Positions 26,269 through 34,684 of a DNA stretch of 64,000 nucleotides are shown in pieces. The stretch is taken from positions 186,001-250,000 of the forward strand of contig NZ_JBOITL010000032.1 in NCBI RefSeq assembly GCF_050717515.1, read 5' to 3'. The stretch is from Clostridium_AD sp050717515 (lineage in GTDB: Bacteria; Bacillota; Clostridia; Clostridiales; Clostridiaceae). Position numbers and translations under genes: made by a program. Numbering within the stretch: the stretch's first letter is position 1; each line of letters starts with the position of its first letter. The notes beneath the pieces are model-generated. The model was not told where the DNA came from. It saw only the letters and a program-made list of their open reading frames with translations, and ran no database searches.

Positions 26269-27063
26269 TTATTTAGTAGCGAAGTTACTTAAAAAATTCT
26301 GTACTGCTTTCCAATATTCTTCATTGCCTGGTGTAGTACTCCATAATGCACTAGAACCATGACAACCCTCAGTTTCAGGTATAAAGCCTACCTTTTTCTT
26401 AGAGGTGAGATTATCAAAAATAGATTGCCAAGCAGAATGCTCATTCTTAGCTGAAGTAATAAATATGGGACAAGTTAAATTTTTACTATATTCAAAAACA
26501 GATTTATCATTAATGTAGAAATAGTCTCCTGGAGAGAAGGCTAAGATTCCATCAATATCTTTTGCATTATTTGCGGCTAAGGGGAAAGCTAATAATGCTG
26601 AATAAGAACTGCCCCAAACTATAATTTTATCAGGTTTAATTTTATCTTTTACGAAGTGTAATGCAGCCTCTAAATCAAAATACGAATCTTCATATTCTAT
26701 AGGTTTGTCCAAGGCTAGTGCACTTGAAAATGTTTTATTATCAACACTTTTCATGGAGCTTCCAGCTCTTTGATCAACCGCCATGCAATTGAAACCTAGC
26801 TCATTCAATTTTGGAGCTATTGTAAGGTACTCACCTCTACTAGCGTCTGCTTGATGAAAAAGAAGAATAAATGGTGCTTTTTTATTTTCAGTCATATATA
26901 AATCAGCTGTAATTTCAACTTTATCTTTGGCTTTAAATGTTATTGTTTGATTTTTTAAGTCAAGAGATAAACAATTTTCAGATTTATTAAAGTAGTAAAA
27001 CGCACCGCCTCCTATTACTATGATACAAACGATAAGTAAGGTAATTAAGGTATTTTTTTTCAA
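26269..27063 (-). CDS. Alpha/beta hydrolase (dienelactone-hydrolase-like), membrane-anchored or secreted
   Basis: TTG at 27063 is the likely start, 8 nt from AAGGAG; the GTG at 27072 overlaps that RBS. The product has 264 residues. A hydrophobic segment (KNTLITLLIVCIIVIGGGAFYYF) is an uncleaved anchor or signal peptide, so the catalytic domain is outside the membrane. The hydrolase domain has an oxyanion region (FILLFHQADASRGEY), the nucleophile elbow WGSSYS and the catalytic His in EGCHGSS. The substrate is not known. Its RBS and promoter region is copied next to the araC-type gene at 29370-29398, which suggests regulation by that AraC protein. Confidence 0.8.
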   Translation of the reverse strand: MKKNTLITLLIVCIIVIGGGAFYYFNKSENCLSLDLKNQTITFKAKDKVEITADLYMTENKKAPFILLFHQADASRGEYLTIAPKLNELGFNCMAVDQRAGSSMKSVDNKTFSSALALDKPIEYEDSYFDLEAALHFVKDKIKPDKIIVWGSSYSALLAFPLAANNAKDIDGILAFSPGDYFYINDKSVFEYSKNLTCPIFITSAKNEHSAWQSIFDNLTSKKKVGFIPETEGCHGSSALWSTTPGNEEYWKAVQNFLSNFATK

Positions 27064-27067
27064 CTTT

Positions 27068-27096
27068 ATCACTCCTTAAAATGTAATTTGTGGTAA
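27068..27096 (-). repeat. Copy 1 of a duplicated RBS/promoter module (hydrolase upstream region)
   Basis: This 29-nt stretch matches 29370-29398 with one mismatch, both read on the minus strand just upstream of a start codon. The likeness continues less strictly for about 30 nt further upstream (27101-27128 against 29401-29428). It contains the AAGGAG of the hydrolase gene. Confidence 0.8.
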
Positions 27097-27101
27097 TGTG
27101 T

Positions 27102-27144
27102 TTAATAACATAATAAAAATATATCATTTTTATTATGTTATTAA
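27102..27144. repeat. Perfect 19-bp palindrome upstream of the hydrolase gene
   Basis: 27102-27120 pairs exactly with 27126-27144 around a 5-nt loop. All pairs but two are A-T. It sits where a regulator or a transcript end would be, and it overlaps the module shared with the araC upstream region. Confidence 0.7.
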
Positions 27145-27190
27145 AACCCAAGATAGTTAATACTTGATAATAAGTACATTTAAATTGTAA

Positions 27191-27328
27191 ATAGTATAGT
27201 TGTATACTATAGGAAACTTCATTTAACGATAGTTATAGTAGCTCTTAGGATAAGAGCTACTAAAGGTGGTTTGTAAATAATAAGGAGCAGGTACCTAACC
27301 AAAAATTGGTTGTGTACCTGCTCCTTAT
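27191..27328. repeat. Three successive inverted repeats downstream of the chemoreceptor gene
   Basis: Hairpin 1 is 27191-27198 with 27203-27210 (8 bp). Hairpin 2 is 27236-27247 with 27251-27262 (12 bp, loop GGA). Hairpin 3 is 27280-27294 with 27314-27328 (15 bp), with an inner AACC/GGTT stem. Hairpin 3 is the probable terminator of the minus-strand chemoreceptor gene, but none is followed by a clear U run. Confidence 0.7.
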
Positions 27329-27330
27329 GA

Positions 27331-29028
27331 CTATAGTTTGAATTTATTTACTTCTTCGATAGTTCTTGTTGCAATTGACGTTAGCTTTTCTGCGCTAATC
27401 GCCACTTCCTCTGAGGATGCACTCATTTCCTGTGCAGAAGCGGCTATCTCCTCTGAAGATGCTGAATTTTCTTCTGATACTGCAGAAGCATTTTCAATTT
27501 TAACTATTATAGAATCTTTGTCACTATTAATTTTATTTACTTCTAAATTTGCAGTTTCAATTAAAGGTAGCATTTTTTCGATAGCAGTAATAATATCCTT
27601 AAATACAGATATTGAACTATCAATTATATCAACTTGATCTACAAGGTCAGAATCCACTTTATTAGTAGTAACTATAACCCCTTCTGTTTCCAATGAAATA
27701 GTTTTTAACAAAGTATCTATCTCTGTAGAAGAATTTTTACTTTGCTCTGCAAGTTTTCTAATCTCATCAGCAACAACGGCAAAGCCTTTTCCTGATTCTC
27801 CAGCCCTAGCTGCCTCGATAGCTGCATTAAGTGCTAATAAATTTGTCTGATTTGCAATGTTGTTTATTAAAGTAGTAATTTCATTTATTTTATTAATACT
27901 TGTACCTAGTTTAGCAATTTTTGTACTTACATCCTTAAATGCACCACTAATATTACCAACAGACTTCACCAAGTCCTCTAGCTTCTCATTACTATTTGTA
28001 GCCATATTATTAACACTCTTAGCGTTAACTTCAACCGCTTCAACAGATAATACTATATTATCTATAGCATTACCAAAAGCATTTAAATTTGAAGACATTT
28101 CAATTAAATCCGTTGCTTGAGAAGTTGACCCCTCTGCAACTTCATGTATAGCACTTGCAACCTCTTGGGTTGAAGATGTCATTTCCTCCGATATAGCAGA
28201 CAAGGATAATGATTGTTCACTAATAGTATCTGTATTTTCTTTTATTGTCTTTAGTATTTGACTTATTGCAGCGATAGTTATTGCGAATTCTCTTTTCATT
28301 TTACCAAATTCATTCGTGCCACTTTTATCTAACTTAATAGTAAAATCTCCAATTGATACAATAGCTAATGCATTTGAAAACTCTTTAATAGAAGATTTAA
28401 CTAAGAATATTACTATTAAGGATATTGATGTTAAAATTATGAAAAGAATTATACCCATTGCAATAAAGGTATTTCTACTGCTATTATATTGCTGCAATGA
28501 CTGAGTATATATTTCTTTTGCTGACTTTTGATTCAATTTAGTAAGTTCAAGCATGTTTTTAGATAATTCAGTTCCTGATATACCATATTGTGCAACTTCT
28601 TCATTTGTAGGATTTTGTCCCTGCTTCTTCTTTTCTTTTACTACATTTATACCGGCAAAGTAATCCTCATAATTTTTCTTAAGAGCACTTAAAGTTTCCT
28701 TTGCTGTTGATGTAGTACAATATTTTTCGATTTTAGCTGTATTTTCTTTAAATAATTTGTCATTTTCATCTAGAATACTTATAATAGCGGGATTAAAGGG
28801 TCTATCGATTAGCTTAGTAAAATTTTGTCTTATTAGCCCTAGTTCACCATTAAATTCTGCTAATATGGAGATAGCCATCAGCTGCTGTGAATAGATTGTT
28901 TCTACATTTCCATTTAATTTTTTCATGTTAATAAATCCATTTACCCCTATCACGAGTGAACAAATAAGTGATATAATCCACATTGCAATAATGCTATTAA
29001 CAATTTTTAGGTTTTTAAGATTTTTCAA
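27331..29028 (-). CDS. Methyl-accepting chemotaxis protein with four-helix-bundle sensor
   Basis: The start is TTG 29028, with GGGGGA 7 nt upstream. The protein has 565 residues: TM1 at about 10-32; an extracellular 4HB_MCP-type helical domain (about 35-185, with QQLMAISILAEFNGELGLIR); TM2 at about 187-210; a HAMP linker; and the signalling domain with tip NQTNLLALNAAIEAARAGES. The C-terminus repeats SSEE- and SASSEEVA-type methylation-helix motifs. The ligand is unknown. It lies between two copies of a promoter-like module, which suggests that it was inserted there. Confidence 0.92.
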   Translation of the reverse strand: MKNLKNLKIVNSIIAMWIISLICSLVIGVNGFINMKKLNGNVETIYSQQLMAISILAEFNGELGLIRQNFTKLIDRPFNPAIISILDENDKLFKENTAKIEKYCTTSTAKETLSALKKNYEDYFAGINVVKEKKKQGQNPTNEEVAQYGISGTELSKNMLELTKLNQKSAKEIYTQSLQQYNSSRNTFIAMGIILFIILTSISLIVIFLVKSSIKEFSNALAIVSIGDFTIKLDKSGTNEFGKMKREFAITIAAISQILKTIKENTDTISEQSLSLSAISEEMTSSTQEVASAIHEVAEGSTSQATDLIEMSSNLNAFGNAIDNIVLSVEAVEVNAKSVNNMATNSNEKLEDLVKSVGNISGAFKDVSTKIAKLGTSINKINEITTLINNIANQTNLLALNAAIEAARAGESGKGFAVVADEIRKLAEQSKNSSTEIDTLLKTISLETEGVIVTTNKVDSDLVDQVDIIDSSISVFKDIITAIEKMLPLIETANLEVNKINSDKDSIIVKIENASAVSEENSASSEEIAASAQEMSASSEEVAISAEKLTSIATRTIEEVNKFKL

Positions 29029-29308
29029 AGTTAGTCCCCCTCTACTTTAATTAAATAAATTATTTTCTGTATTTATTTATCGATTAATTCAAAGTTATCT
29101 TTAGTGAGAATTTAACTAAATTATATTTTTCTAAATAATATACAAAAAAAGTAATGAACTCTTTGAGGAAAAAGTCCTAAATTCATTAAAATATTATTGG
29201 ATTATCATAAGACTTATAATTAACGTATAAATACAACGATATTGTTTAATTTTTAGTAATTATGACGGAAACATAAAAAAAAGAGATTATGAATAATTCT
29301 TTTCTTTA

Positions 29309-29365
29309 TTAAAGCTTAATGCAAGGATAAGTATGTTGAGATGTATTTAATTTATATATTTTCAC
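29309..29365 (-). CDS. Possible 18-residue peptide or gene remnant behind a duplicated RBS
   Basis: GTG 29365 lies 8 nt downstream of the AAGGAG in the duplicated module and opens a frame of 18 codons (MKIYKLNTSQHTYPCIKL). It ends at 29309, shortly before a run of eight A (U on this strand) at 29275-29282. It may be a leader peptide, the stump of a deleted gene that once followed this promoter, or chance. No family is recognised. The rest of 29029-29464 is AT-rich without other genes. Confidence 0.3.
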   Translation of the reverse strand: MKIYKLNTSQHTYPCIKL

Positions 29366-29369
29366 AATC

Positions 29370-29398
29370 ATCACTCCTTAAAATGTAATTTATGGTAA
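29370..29398 (-). repeat. Copy 2 of the duplicated RBS/promoter module
   Basis: It is identical to 27068-27096 except at one base, in the same orientation relative to a downstream start codon. It lies 67 nt before the divergent araC-type gene, where the AraC protein would be expected to bind. Confidence 0.8.
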
Positions 29399-29464
29399 AA
29401 TATTAATTACATACTGAAAATACATTATTAATATTTGTAAACTTAAGCCGAGGGGGAAGAATAT

Positions 29465-30361
29465 ATGGAACAATATACTATTAATATAGAAACTAATGTG
29501 GCACTGCCTATAGTAATTACTTCTGATGAAGCGTTTTTGCCCGAGCATTACTCTATGTTTAGGATTATTTTTATAGAAGAGGGAACTGGAATAATTAACA
29601 TCAATGAGAAATCAACAGTGTTTATGGCTCCGTCAATATTTTGTTTAAATGAAAATGAAATTGTTGCGCTAGAGAAGGAATGCAAATTAAAAGTACAGGC
29701 GATATTTTTCAAACCACAAATAATTAATAGTATTTTAACTATAGATAATATAAAAAAAAGTTTAGAGACTTTAACAATGTCAGAGATTCAGGATTATTTT
29801 TACATACTACCTTTTATATGTAGAGTAAATAATTTTACGGGCAATTTTGAAATTGGAACTGTTATGGCAAAAAAAATTAGCCATCTTTTTGAACTGTTAA
29901 AAGCTGAAATTATTAGAATTGATAATTTGTATTGGGCCTGCAGAACCCGTTCTTTTTTTCTGGAAATTTTATTTCTAATACAGTATTCATATACAGATTC
30001 TAAAGTAGAGTCAAATATGCAGTTAAGTTATAAATCATCTGATATAAATGATATTATTTTATATTTACACACTAACTATGATAAAAAAATAACCATTAAG
30101 CAATTAACAGATATTTTTCACATTAACAGAACAACTTTATCAAATAACTTTAGTCATGCTACTGGTATGTCTATAATAGATTACCTAGTGAAGCTTAGAA
30201 TTAAAGTAGCTTCTATGCTACTTAGGGATACTCATTTGACTATATCTGAAGTGGCATATAAATCGGGATTTAATAACAATACGTATTTTTTGCGTACCTA
30301 CAGAAACTACGTAGGCTGCACTCCTTCCGAATATAGAAAAAAGGCTGATTCACTTACTTAA
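29465..30361 (+). CDS. AraC family transcriptional regulator
   Basis: A 298-residue protein. Residues 1-170 form a cupin-like effector domain (FRIIFIEEGTGIININEKS, then FCLNENEIVAL). Residues about 195-295 hold the two helix-turn-helix motifs: KKITIKQLTDIFHINRTTLS, then LTISEVAYKSGFNNNTYFLR with the family signature ending GCTPSEYRKKA. It binds DNA as an activator or repressor and senses a small molecule. The ATG 29465 has GAGGGGGAAG upstream. The likely target is the minus-strand hydrolase, which shares an upstream module with this gene. Confidence 0.9.
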   Translation: MEQYTINIETNVALPIVITSDEAFLPEHYSMFRIIFIEEGTGIININEKSTVFMAPSIFCLNENEIVALEKECKLKVQAIFFKPQIINSILTIDNIKKSLETLTMSEIQDYFYILPFICRVNNFTGNFEIGTVMAKKISHLFELLKAEIIRIDNLYWACRTRSFFLEILFLIQYSYTDSKVESNMQLSYKSSDINDIILYLHTNYDKKITIKQLTDIFHINRTTLSNNFSHATGMSIIDYLVKLRIKVASMLLRDTHLTISEVAYKSGFNNNTYFLRTYRNYVGCTPSEYRKKADSLT

Positions 30362-30364
30362 GAA

Positions 30365-30407
30365 ATAGCGGAGTAATAAAGAGCTTCACTTTATTACCCC
30401 GCTATGA
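30365..30407 (+). terminator. Stem-loop after the araC-type gene
   Basis: A long imperfect stem (ATAGCGG with CCGCTAT, then GTAATAAAG with CTTTATTAC, one bulge on each side) stands directly after the stop codon. The T run is weak. Confidence 0.65.
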
Positions 30408-30509
30408 AATTTAAATTAATAGAGCACCTTGAGAAAAATATAAAATTAATAAAGGCTTAATTGATTTAAATAAGGATAGCTAATAAGGAAAAAGAATAAG
30501 TAAATTTCT

Positions 30510-31010
30510 TTAGGACATCGGACATATAACAATAACTTCATAGGGGGTGGTTTGGGCTGGGATACTCTTTGTGGTAGCACCATAGACAACAATTAGATTT
30601 CGGTTTGCGGGGTTTTTGGTAAAGGCTTGCCCGTTTTCTAGTACTATCTGAGTATAGGGGGCAATGTTTAATTTTAAATAATTATCGCTACTCACCAACT
30701 GATTGTTAAAATAGTCTACTTTCACATTTTTATATGGTGTATTTCTTGTCATAATAATTGCTTGAAATTGTGGCGGAAAAATGAGAGGAACAGGCGCATT
30801 TGCATCAAAAAATCCAGTTACATTATCTCCTAATCTAACCATTACATGGTCTACAAAATAAGTTGCCGGTGTCACCACGAAATTCACTATAGTTCCAAAT
30901 TCGTCTTCTACAGACATTAATTTATAACAGCCTAGACCTTCTCCACTTTCATTTGTCCAAAAATCATTAATCATGGTAATGAAACCAGTAAAAGAGTTAA
31001 ACTTTATCAT
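30510..31010 (-). CDS. Conserved clostridial protein of unknown function
   Basis: ATG 31010 is preferred (GGAGGG 6 nt upstream); a GTG at 31016 abuts that RBS. The product has 166 residues and no signal peptide or TM. It is rich in beta-forming and aromatic residues (TPATYFVDHVMVRLGDN, PLIFPPQFQAIIM), which suggests a compact beta protein. I recognise no catalytic motif. It follows the proline-rich small protein gene after 42 nt on the same strand, so the two are probably one operon. A spore-coat or spore-surface role is possible from context only. Confidence 0.6.
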   Translation of the reverse strand: MIKFNSFTGFITMINDFWTNESGEGLGCYKLMSVEDEFGTIVNFVVTPATYFVDHVMVRLGDNVTGFFDANAPVPLIFPPQFQAIIMTRNTPYKNVKVDYFNNQLVSSDNYLKLNIAPYTQIVLENGQAFTKNPANRNLIVVYGATTKSIPAQTTPYEVIVICPMS

Positions 31011-31052
31011 TTTCACCCTCCATTCCTATTTAAACTCCTGATCTATGATATT

Positions 31053-31451
31053 TTAAAAGCATTGGAAACTACGAATATCTCTCAGATCCATTCCAAAATA
31101 TCTCCAAGCATTTCTATTAAAGCGAAAGCCTGCTACAGACCTAGGGCCTACGAATACAAGCCATGCCCAAAATCCGTTCCCTCTTCTTGGCCATATATAG
31201 ACAAATCTATATATGCAAGGTCTAATTGCACCTGGGTCTATAGCTAGAGGGGTAGCACCGAATTGTTGTGATTTAGGTTCCGATGGTGTAAAGTTTGGAG
31301 GACCAGAAGGTGGGGCACCCTGAGGACTTTGAGGTCCTTGTAGGAAAGGACCTATTTGCCTGTATTGATAAGTGAGTGGAAAATATTCAGCCTCTAGTTC
31401 ATAAATATAGCTTTGATTATAAAGTCTAATAGAATCTTCATCAATATACAT
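31053..31451 (-). CDS. Small proline-rich, aromatic conserved protein (possible spore-surface protein)
   Basis: A 132-residue protein starting at ATG 31451 behind AGGAGTTAATTAA. The N-terminal part is Tyr/Leu rich, the middle (about 50-72) is a Pro/Gly/Gln linker (GPQSPQGAPPSGPPNFTP), and the C-terminal 60 residues are dense in Trp, Phe and Arg (RFVYIWPRRGNGFWAWLVFV, then RNAWRYFGMDLRDI). Similar short Pro-linker/aromatic proteins occur in spore-forming Firmicutes, without known function. A sigma-K-like promoter lies upstream. I am sure of the gene, not of the role. Confidence 0.65.
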   Translation of the reverse strand: MYIDEDSIRLYNQSYIYELEAEYFPLTYQYRQIGPFLQGPQSPQGAPPSGPPNFTPSEPKSQQFGATPLAIDPGAIRPCIYRFVYIWPRRGNGFWAWLVFVGPRSVAGFRFNRNAWRYFGMDLRDIRSFQCF

Positions 31452-31479
31452 TTAATTAACTCCTAAAAGTATTTACAAT

Positions 31480-31510
31480 TACAGTATATGATGTATTATA
31501 GTTTTTTGTT
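31480..31510 (-). promoter_or_regulatory. Possible sigma-K-type promoter of the two small genes
   Basis: On the minus strand, AACA (31510-31507) is followed after 16 nt by CATATACTGTA (31490-31480). This resembles the mother-cell sigma-K pattern of a -35 AC and a -10 CATANNNTA. The match is partial and the region is AT-rich. Confidence 0.3.
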
Positions 31511-31579
31511 ATTTAAATTTAAGGCTTATTGATAATATGGTTAACAATTATGTTTTTATAGGATTCCCTCAGTTCACAT

Positions 31580-32647
31580 TTAAAGAATATTTTCAATTAA
31601 TAATTTAAAGTTTTCTAGTCCCAATTTCTCTAATGTCCTACCTTCTTTTCTAAAATCTCTGTTAAGTGCAGCAGAAGACATATTTATTAGGGAGGAGCAT
31701 ATTGGGGTGAGTATTTCTAAATGTTTACCAATAGATTCCATTAGTACTAATCCCTCAGGTACATCTTCTGTTATGTATCTAGAATTAGAAACAAATGGAC
31801 CTTTGCAGGAATGGTTATTAGCATAATCAAAAAACACTTCAGTGGCATCTAGACTAGTATCTAAGGAATTCCTGAATTTACATTCTTCCACATATGTATT
31901 TCCTTTGCAACCTAATTTGTTTAATATTTGAATTTTTTCTCCATCTAAAGCGCATACAATATTCCATACTGATTTTGTAAATACCTCTTTATACATCCAG
32001 TATTCTCCATTAGCATATTCTATTCTTGGTATACTCATAAATGCGCCAATAGTATGAACTATTAAATTAGGATTGTTTAAGGCAGCCTCAATAACGGATT
32101 TTGATTTTACAAAATTATATCCTAAAGCTTTTAACATTTCAAGAGTCTCATGAGCTTTTGATTCTGGATATATCCCTATTGGATTTCGTACATTTTCAAA
32201 TAATACTGTTACCTGACCTGCCTTAGTTATTCTACAATCCATTGGCGAACTTTCTGCTTCTACTATAGTTAAATTTTTATTCTTGCAATGTTCTAAGAAA
32301 TACATTGTTGCTAAATATCCTGGTTCAATTAATATAACTTGGTTATCTAAATATGGTGCCATTTTTTTAATAACATCTTCTTGATAATTAGTTTGTACAT
32401 ATAATATTATAAGCTGCGAATTTTTTAGTGCTGACTCATAGTCAGTGGTTATTAAATTTATCTTTGCTTCTTTACTTTTACCCTTTCTAATAAATTCAAT
32501 TTTATAACCATTGTCAACCATAGCTTCATAATGTTCATTATGAAGCATTTTAGAAGTCTTTAATATTGTAACCTCATGACCTTTTAATGATAAATCCGCT
32601 GCTATTGTACTACCAGCATTTCCTGCACCTGCTATTGTGATTTTCAT
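31580..32647 (-). CDS. Opine (octopine/nopaline-type) dehydrogenase family protein
   Basis: A 355-residue protein. The N-terminal Rossmann fold has MKITIAGAGNAGSTIAADLSLKGHEV, a textbook dinucleotide-binding start. About 180 residues of NAD-binding domain are followed by the helical octopine-dehydrogenase domain, which holds the conserved histidine region (NPNLIVHTIGAFMS). Such enzymes reductively condense an amino acid with a 2-oxo acid, or run the reverse oxidation. The gene stands alone on the minus strand behind AGGAGGAAAAATAG. A large Opp-type transporter operon begins 1 kb away, divergently. A link (opine uptake or export) is only a suggestion. Confidence 0.83.
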   Translation of the reverse strand: MKITIAGAGNAGSTIAADLSLKGHEVTILKTSKMLHNEHYEAMVDNGYKIEFIRKGKSKEAKINLITTDYESALKNSQLIILYVQTNYQEDVIKKMAPYLDNQVILIEPGYLATMYFLEHCKNKNLTIVEAESSPMDCRITKAGQVTVLFENVRNPIGIYPESKAHETLEMLKALGYNFVKSKSVIEAALNNPNLIVHTIGAFMSIPRIEYANGEYWMYKEVFTKSVWNIVCALDGEKIQILNKLGCKGNTYVEECKFRNSLDTSLDATEVFFDYANNHSCKGPFVSNSRYITEDVPEGLVLMESIGKHLEILTPICSSLINMSSAALNRDFRKEGRTLEKLGLENFKLLIENIL

Positions 32648-33003
32648 TTCTATTTTTCCTCCTATTAATTATTATGTTTCAAACCTTCCATATAGTTTGT
32701 ATTCATGTAATGTGAAATTTACATAAAGACTAGTATATTATCTATTATATACCTTATTTAGATTTAGCTCTGAAATTTCTCATATATATCTTTTTTTTTC
32801 AATAATCAATAATTTGAATTTTTTAACAAGTCGCAGTTACCTTCTGTTGTTAACTAATTCTGACCAAATTCATAACATACACTTTACAATGAACTGTTAG
32901 AATAATTGAAACGAATATATTTTAGAAACGTATTTTATATAAGGTGGCTTTTAAAATTTTAGTTTTATTAATCTAATAATTTATTAGAAAGGTGAGGATT
33001 AAA

Positions 33004-33456
33004 ATGAAAGAAGAAGAATTATTATATAATGTAATATTTCCAACAGATGAGGATCCTAATTATATTAATTATGGTTATTTTATAGGGAGGAACAAAAGAA
33101 GCATATATAAATTAAAAGCTACTATTAATGAAAGCCAACTAAACGTAATATTAATTTGCGATGGCAATAATGAAAATGCTTTTTTTGCTAAAGTTTTTCA
33201 AAATGAAGTAGACAGATTTTTGAAAATTATCAATGATTTTAATTTTAAACAAATTAATATTAATAATCAGTTTATGAATGAAGTAAAGTATATGTTTGGG
33301 GAAGAGGTAATATATAATCGAAAAAGGGTGCACAAGGCACATCAATATCAGTATCCACAGAAATTTACCAATGGAATAAAAAACTGGGAAATACCATATG
33401 TACTAGCATTAAATCCAATAAAAGAACATAAGCTATCCTTAAAAAGAGCAATTTAA
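33004..33456 (+). CDS. Hypothetical protein
   Basis: ATG 33004 (MKEEELLYNVIFP) is preferred, as AAAGGTGAGG lies about 7 nt before it; a GTG at 32992 falls inside that RBS. The product has 150 residues, is hydrophilic and has no TM or signal peptide. The N-terminal half looks like a small mixed alpha/beta fold (INYGYFIGRNKRSIYKLKAT), and the C-terminus is basic (KRVHKAHQYQYPQKF). I recognise no family. The gap before it (32648-33003) is AT-rich and should hold the divergent promoters of this gene and the opine dehydrogenase gene. Confidence 0.55.
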   Translation: MKEEELLYNVIFPTDEDPNYINYGYFIGRNKRSIYKLKATINESQLNVILICDGNNENAFFAKVFQNEVDRFLKIINDFNFKQININNQFMNEVKYMFGEEVIYNRKRVHKAHQYQYPQKFTNGIKNWEIPYVLALNPIKEHKLSLKRAI

Positions 33457-33481
33457 TTTATGAAAATTAAAATGAGTTTAT

Positions 33482-33510
33482 TTGACAAAAATAGAAATAT
33501 AGTTTAAAAT
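33482..33510 (+). promoter_or_regulatory. Sigma-A promoter of the Opp operon
   Basis: TTGACA (33482-33487) and TAAAAT (33505-33510) are separated by 17 nt. Transcription would begin near 33517, leaving a leader of about 180 nt before the first opp gene. Confidence 0.75.
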
Positions 33511-33597
33511 GCATATGTAAGAACAACACAAATATTGTGTAAGAATTTAGGGATAAGGCAATTTTTTTTTGAAAAACAATTTAATAACTATTTAAGT

Positions 33598-33660
33598 TAA
33601 ACCACGAAGGTTCTGCTTTTTTTTATATTTTGAAAAAGCACCAGAACTTTCGTGGTTTTT
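33598..33660 (+). terminator. Intrinsic terminator in the Opp leader (probable attenuator)
   Basis: A long stem (33598-33617 with 33642-33657; ACCACGAA with TTCGTGGT, then GGTTCTG with CAGAACT, one G-U) is followed by TTTTT. It stands between the promoter at 33482 and the first gene at 33698, so read-through must be controlled or the transcript would end early. The 80 nt before it hold a small ACACA/TGTGT hairpin, but I cannot assign a known riboswitch class. Confidence 0.75.
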
Positions 33661-33697
33661 ATATTTTTTATGTACCTTAATGAAAGGATAGGATGTT

Positions 33698-34684
33698 GTG
33701 AATGATGTAATTTACATGGGGAAAAAAGTAATGCAGTTTATTTTTGTTATATTTCTGTTGTCTATAATTGTTTTTTATATGGCAAGGTTGTCACCTGGGG
33801 ACCCTCTGATGTCTTATTATGGGGAAGGTGCTGAAAGGATGAATACTACAGAAAAATTGGATGCAATGGAAAAGTTGGGACTAAATGAACCTATATATAA
33901 ACAATATATTAGCTGGTTATCAAATGCAGCTCATGGAGAATACGGTATATCTTATAAATATAAACAGGACGTTACCACAGTAATTGGAGATGTTTATAAA
34001 AATACAATTATACTGGGTGGGCTTGGTTATATATTCACATTTTTGTTTGCATTGCTTTTAGGAATTTTTTGCACACTACATGAAGATAAGATCATTGACA
34101 AAATTATATGTAAAGTAGGTGTTATAACTACCTGTATTCCAGCATTTTGGTTATCGCTAATATTAATATTGGTTTTTAGTATTAATTTAAGGATATTACC
34201 TTCAAGTGGTGCATATGCAATGGGTAAGTCAGATAGCCTTGTAAGTAGAATAGAGCATCTTGTCTTGCCTTTAACTGTGCTGATACTTAGCCACCTGTGG
34301 TATTATACCTATATGATTAGAAATAAATTAGTGGAAGAAATCAGACAAGATTACGTGTTATTATGCAAAATCAAGGGTTTAAGTAAAAAGAAAATTGTAT
34401 ATAAACATTGTTTGAAAAATATTATGCCCTCTTATATTAGTGTTATGGCAATATCCGTTCCTCATATTTTAGGAGGAACTTATGTGGTAGAAAAAGTTTT
34501 TTCTTACCCTGGACTCGGTTCCCTCTCTTTTGAGAGTGCTAAATATCATGATTATAATATGTTGATGTTGCTTTGCCTTATAACGGGGATATTGGTGGTT
34601 TTCGTAAATATGCTATCACAAGTACTTAACGATAAAATAGATCCTAGAATGAAACATGATGGGGGGGAGCAGGATTGGCAATAG
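33698..34684 (+). CDS. Oligopeptide/nickel-type ABC transporter permease, OppB family
   Basis: A 328-residue inner-membrane protein with six TM helices. The N-terminal motif is FYMARLSPGDPLMSYYG, with FWLSLILILVFSINLRILPSSG in the periplasmic-side part. The permease EAA loop lies near LCKIKGLSKKKIVYKHCLKN, and the C-terminus (VEKVFSYPGLGSLSFESAKYHDY) is typical of OppB/DppB/NikB. The start GTG 33698 follows AAAGGATAGG. It is the first gene of a B-C-A-D-F operon and overlaps oppC by 10 nt. Confidence 0.88.
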   Translation: MNDVIYMGKKVMQFIFVIFLLSIIVFYMARLSPGDPLMSYYGEGAERMNTTEKLDAMEKLGLNEPIYKQYISWLSNAAHGEYGISYKYKQDVTTVIGDVYKNTIILGGLGYIFTFLFALLLGIFCTLHEDKIIDKIICKVGVITTCIPAFWLSLILILVFSINLRILPSSGAYAMGKSDSLVSRIEHLVLPLTVLILSHLWYYTYMIRNKLVEEIRQDYVLLCKIKGLSKKKIVYKHCLKNIMPSYISVMAISVPHILGGTYVVEKVFSYPGLGSLSFESAKYHDYNMLMLLCLITGILVVFVNMLSQVLNDKIDPRMKHDGGEQDWQ

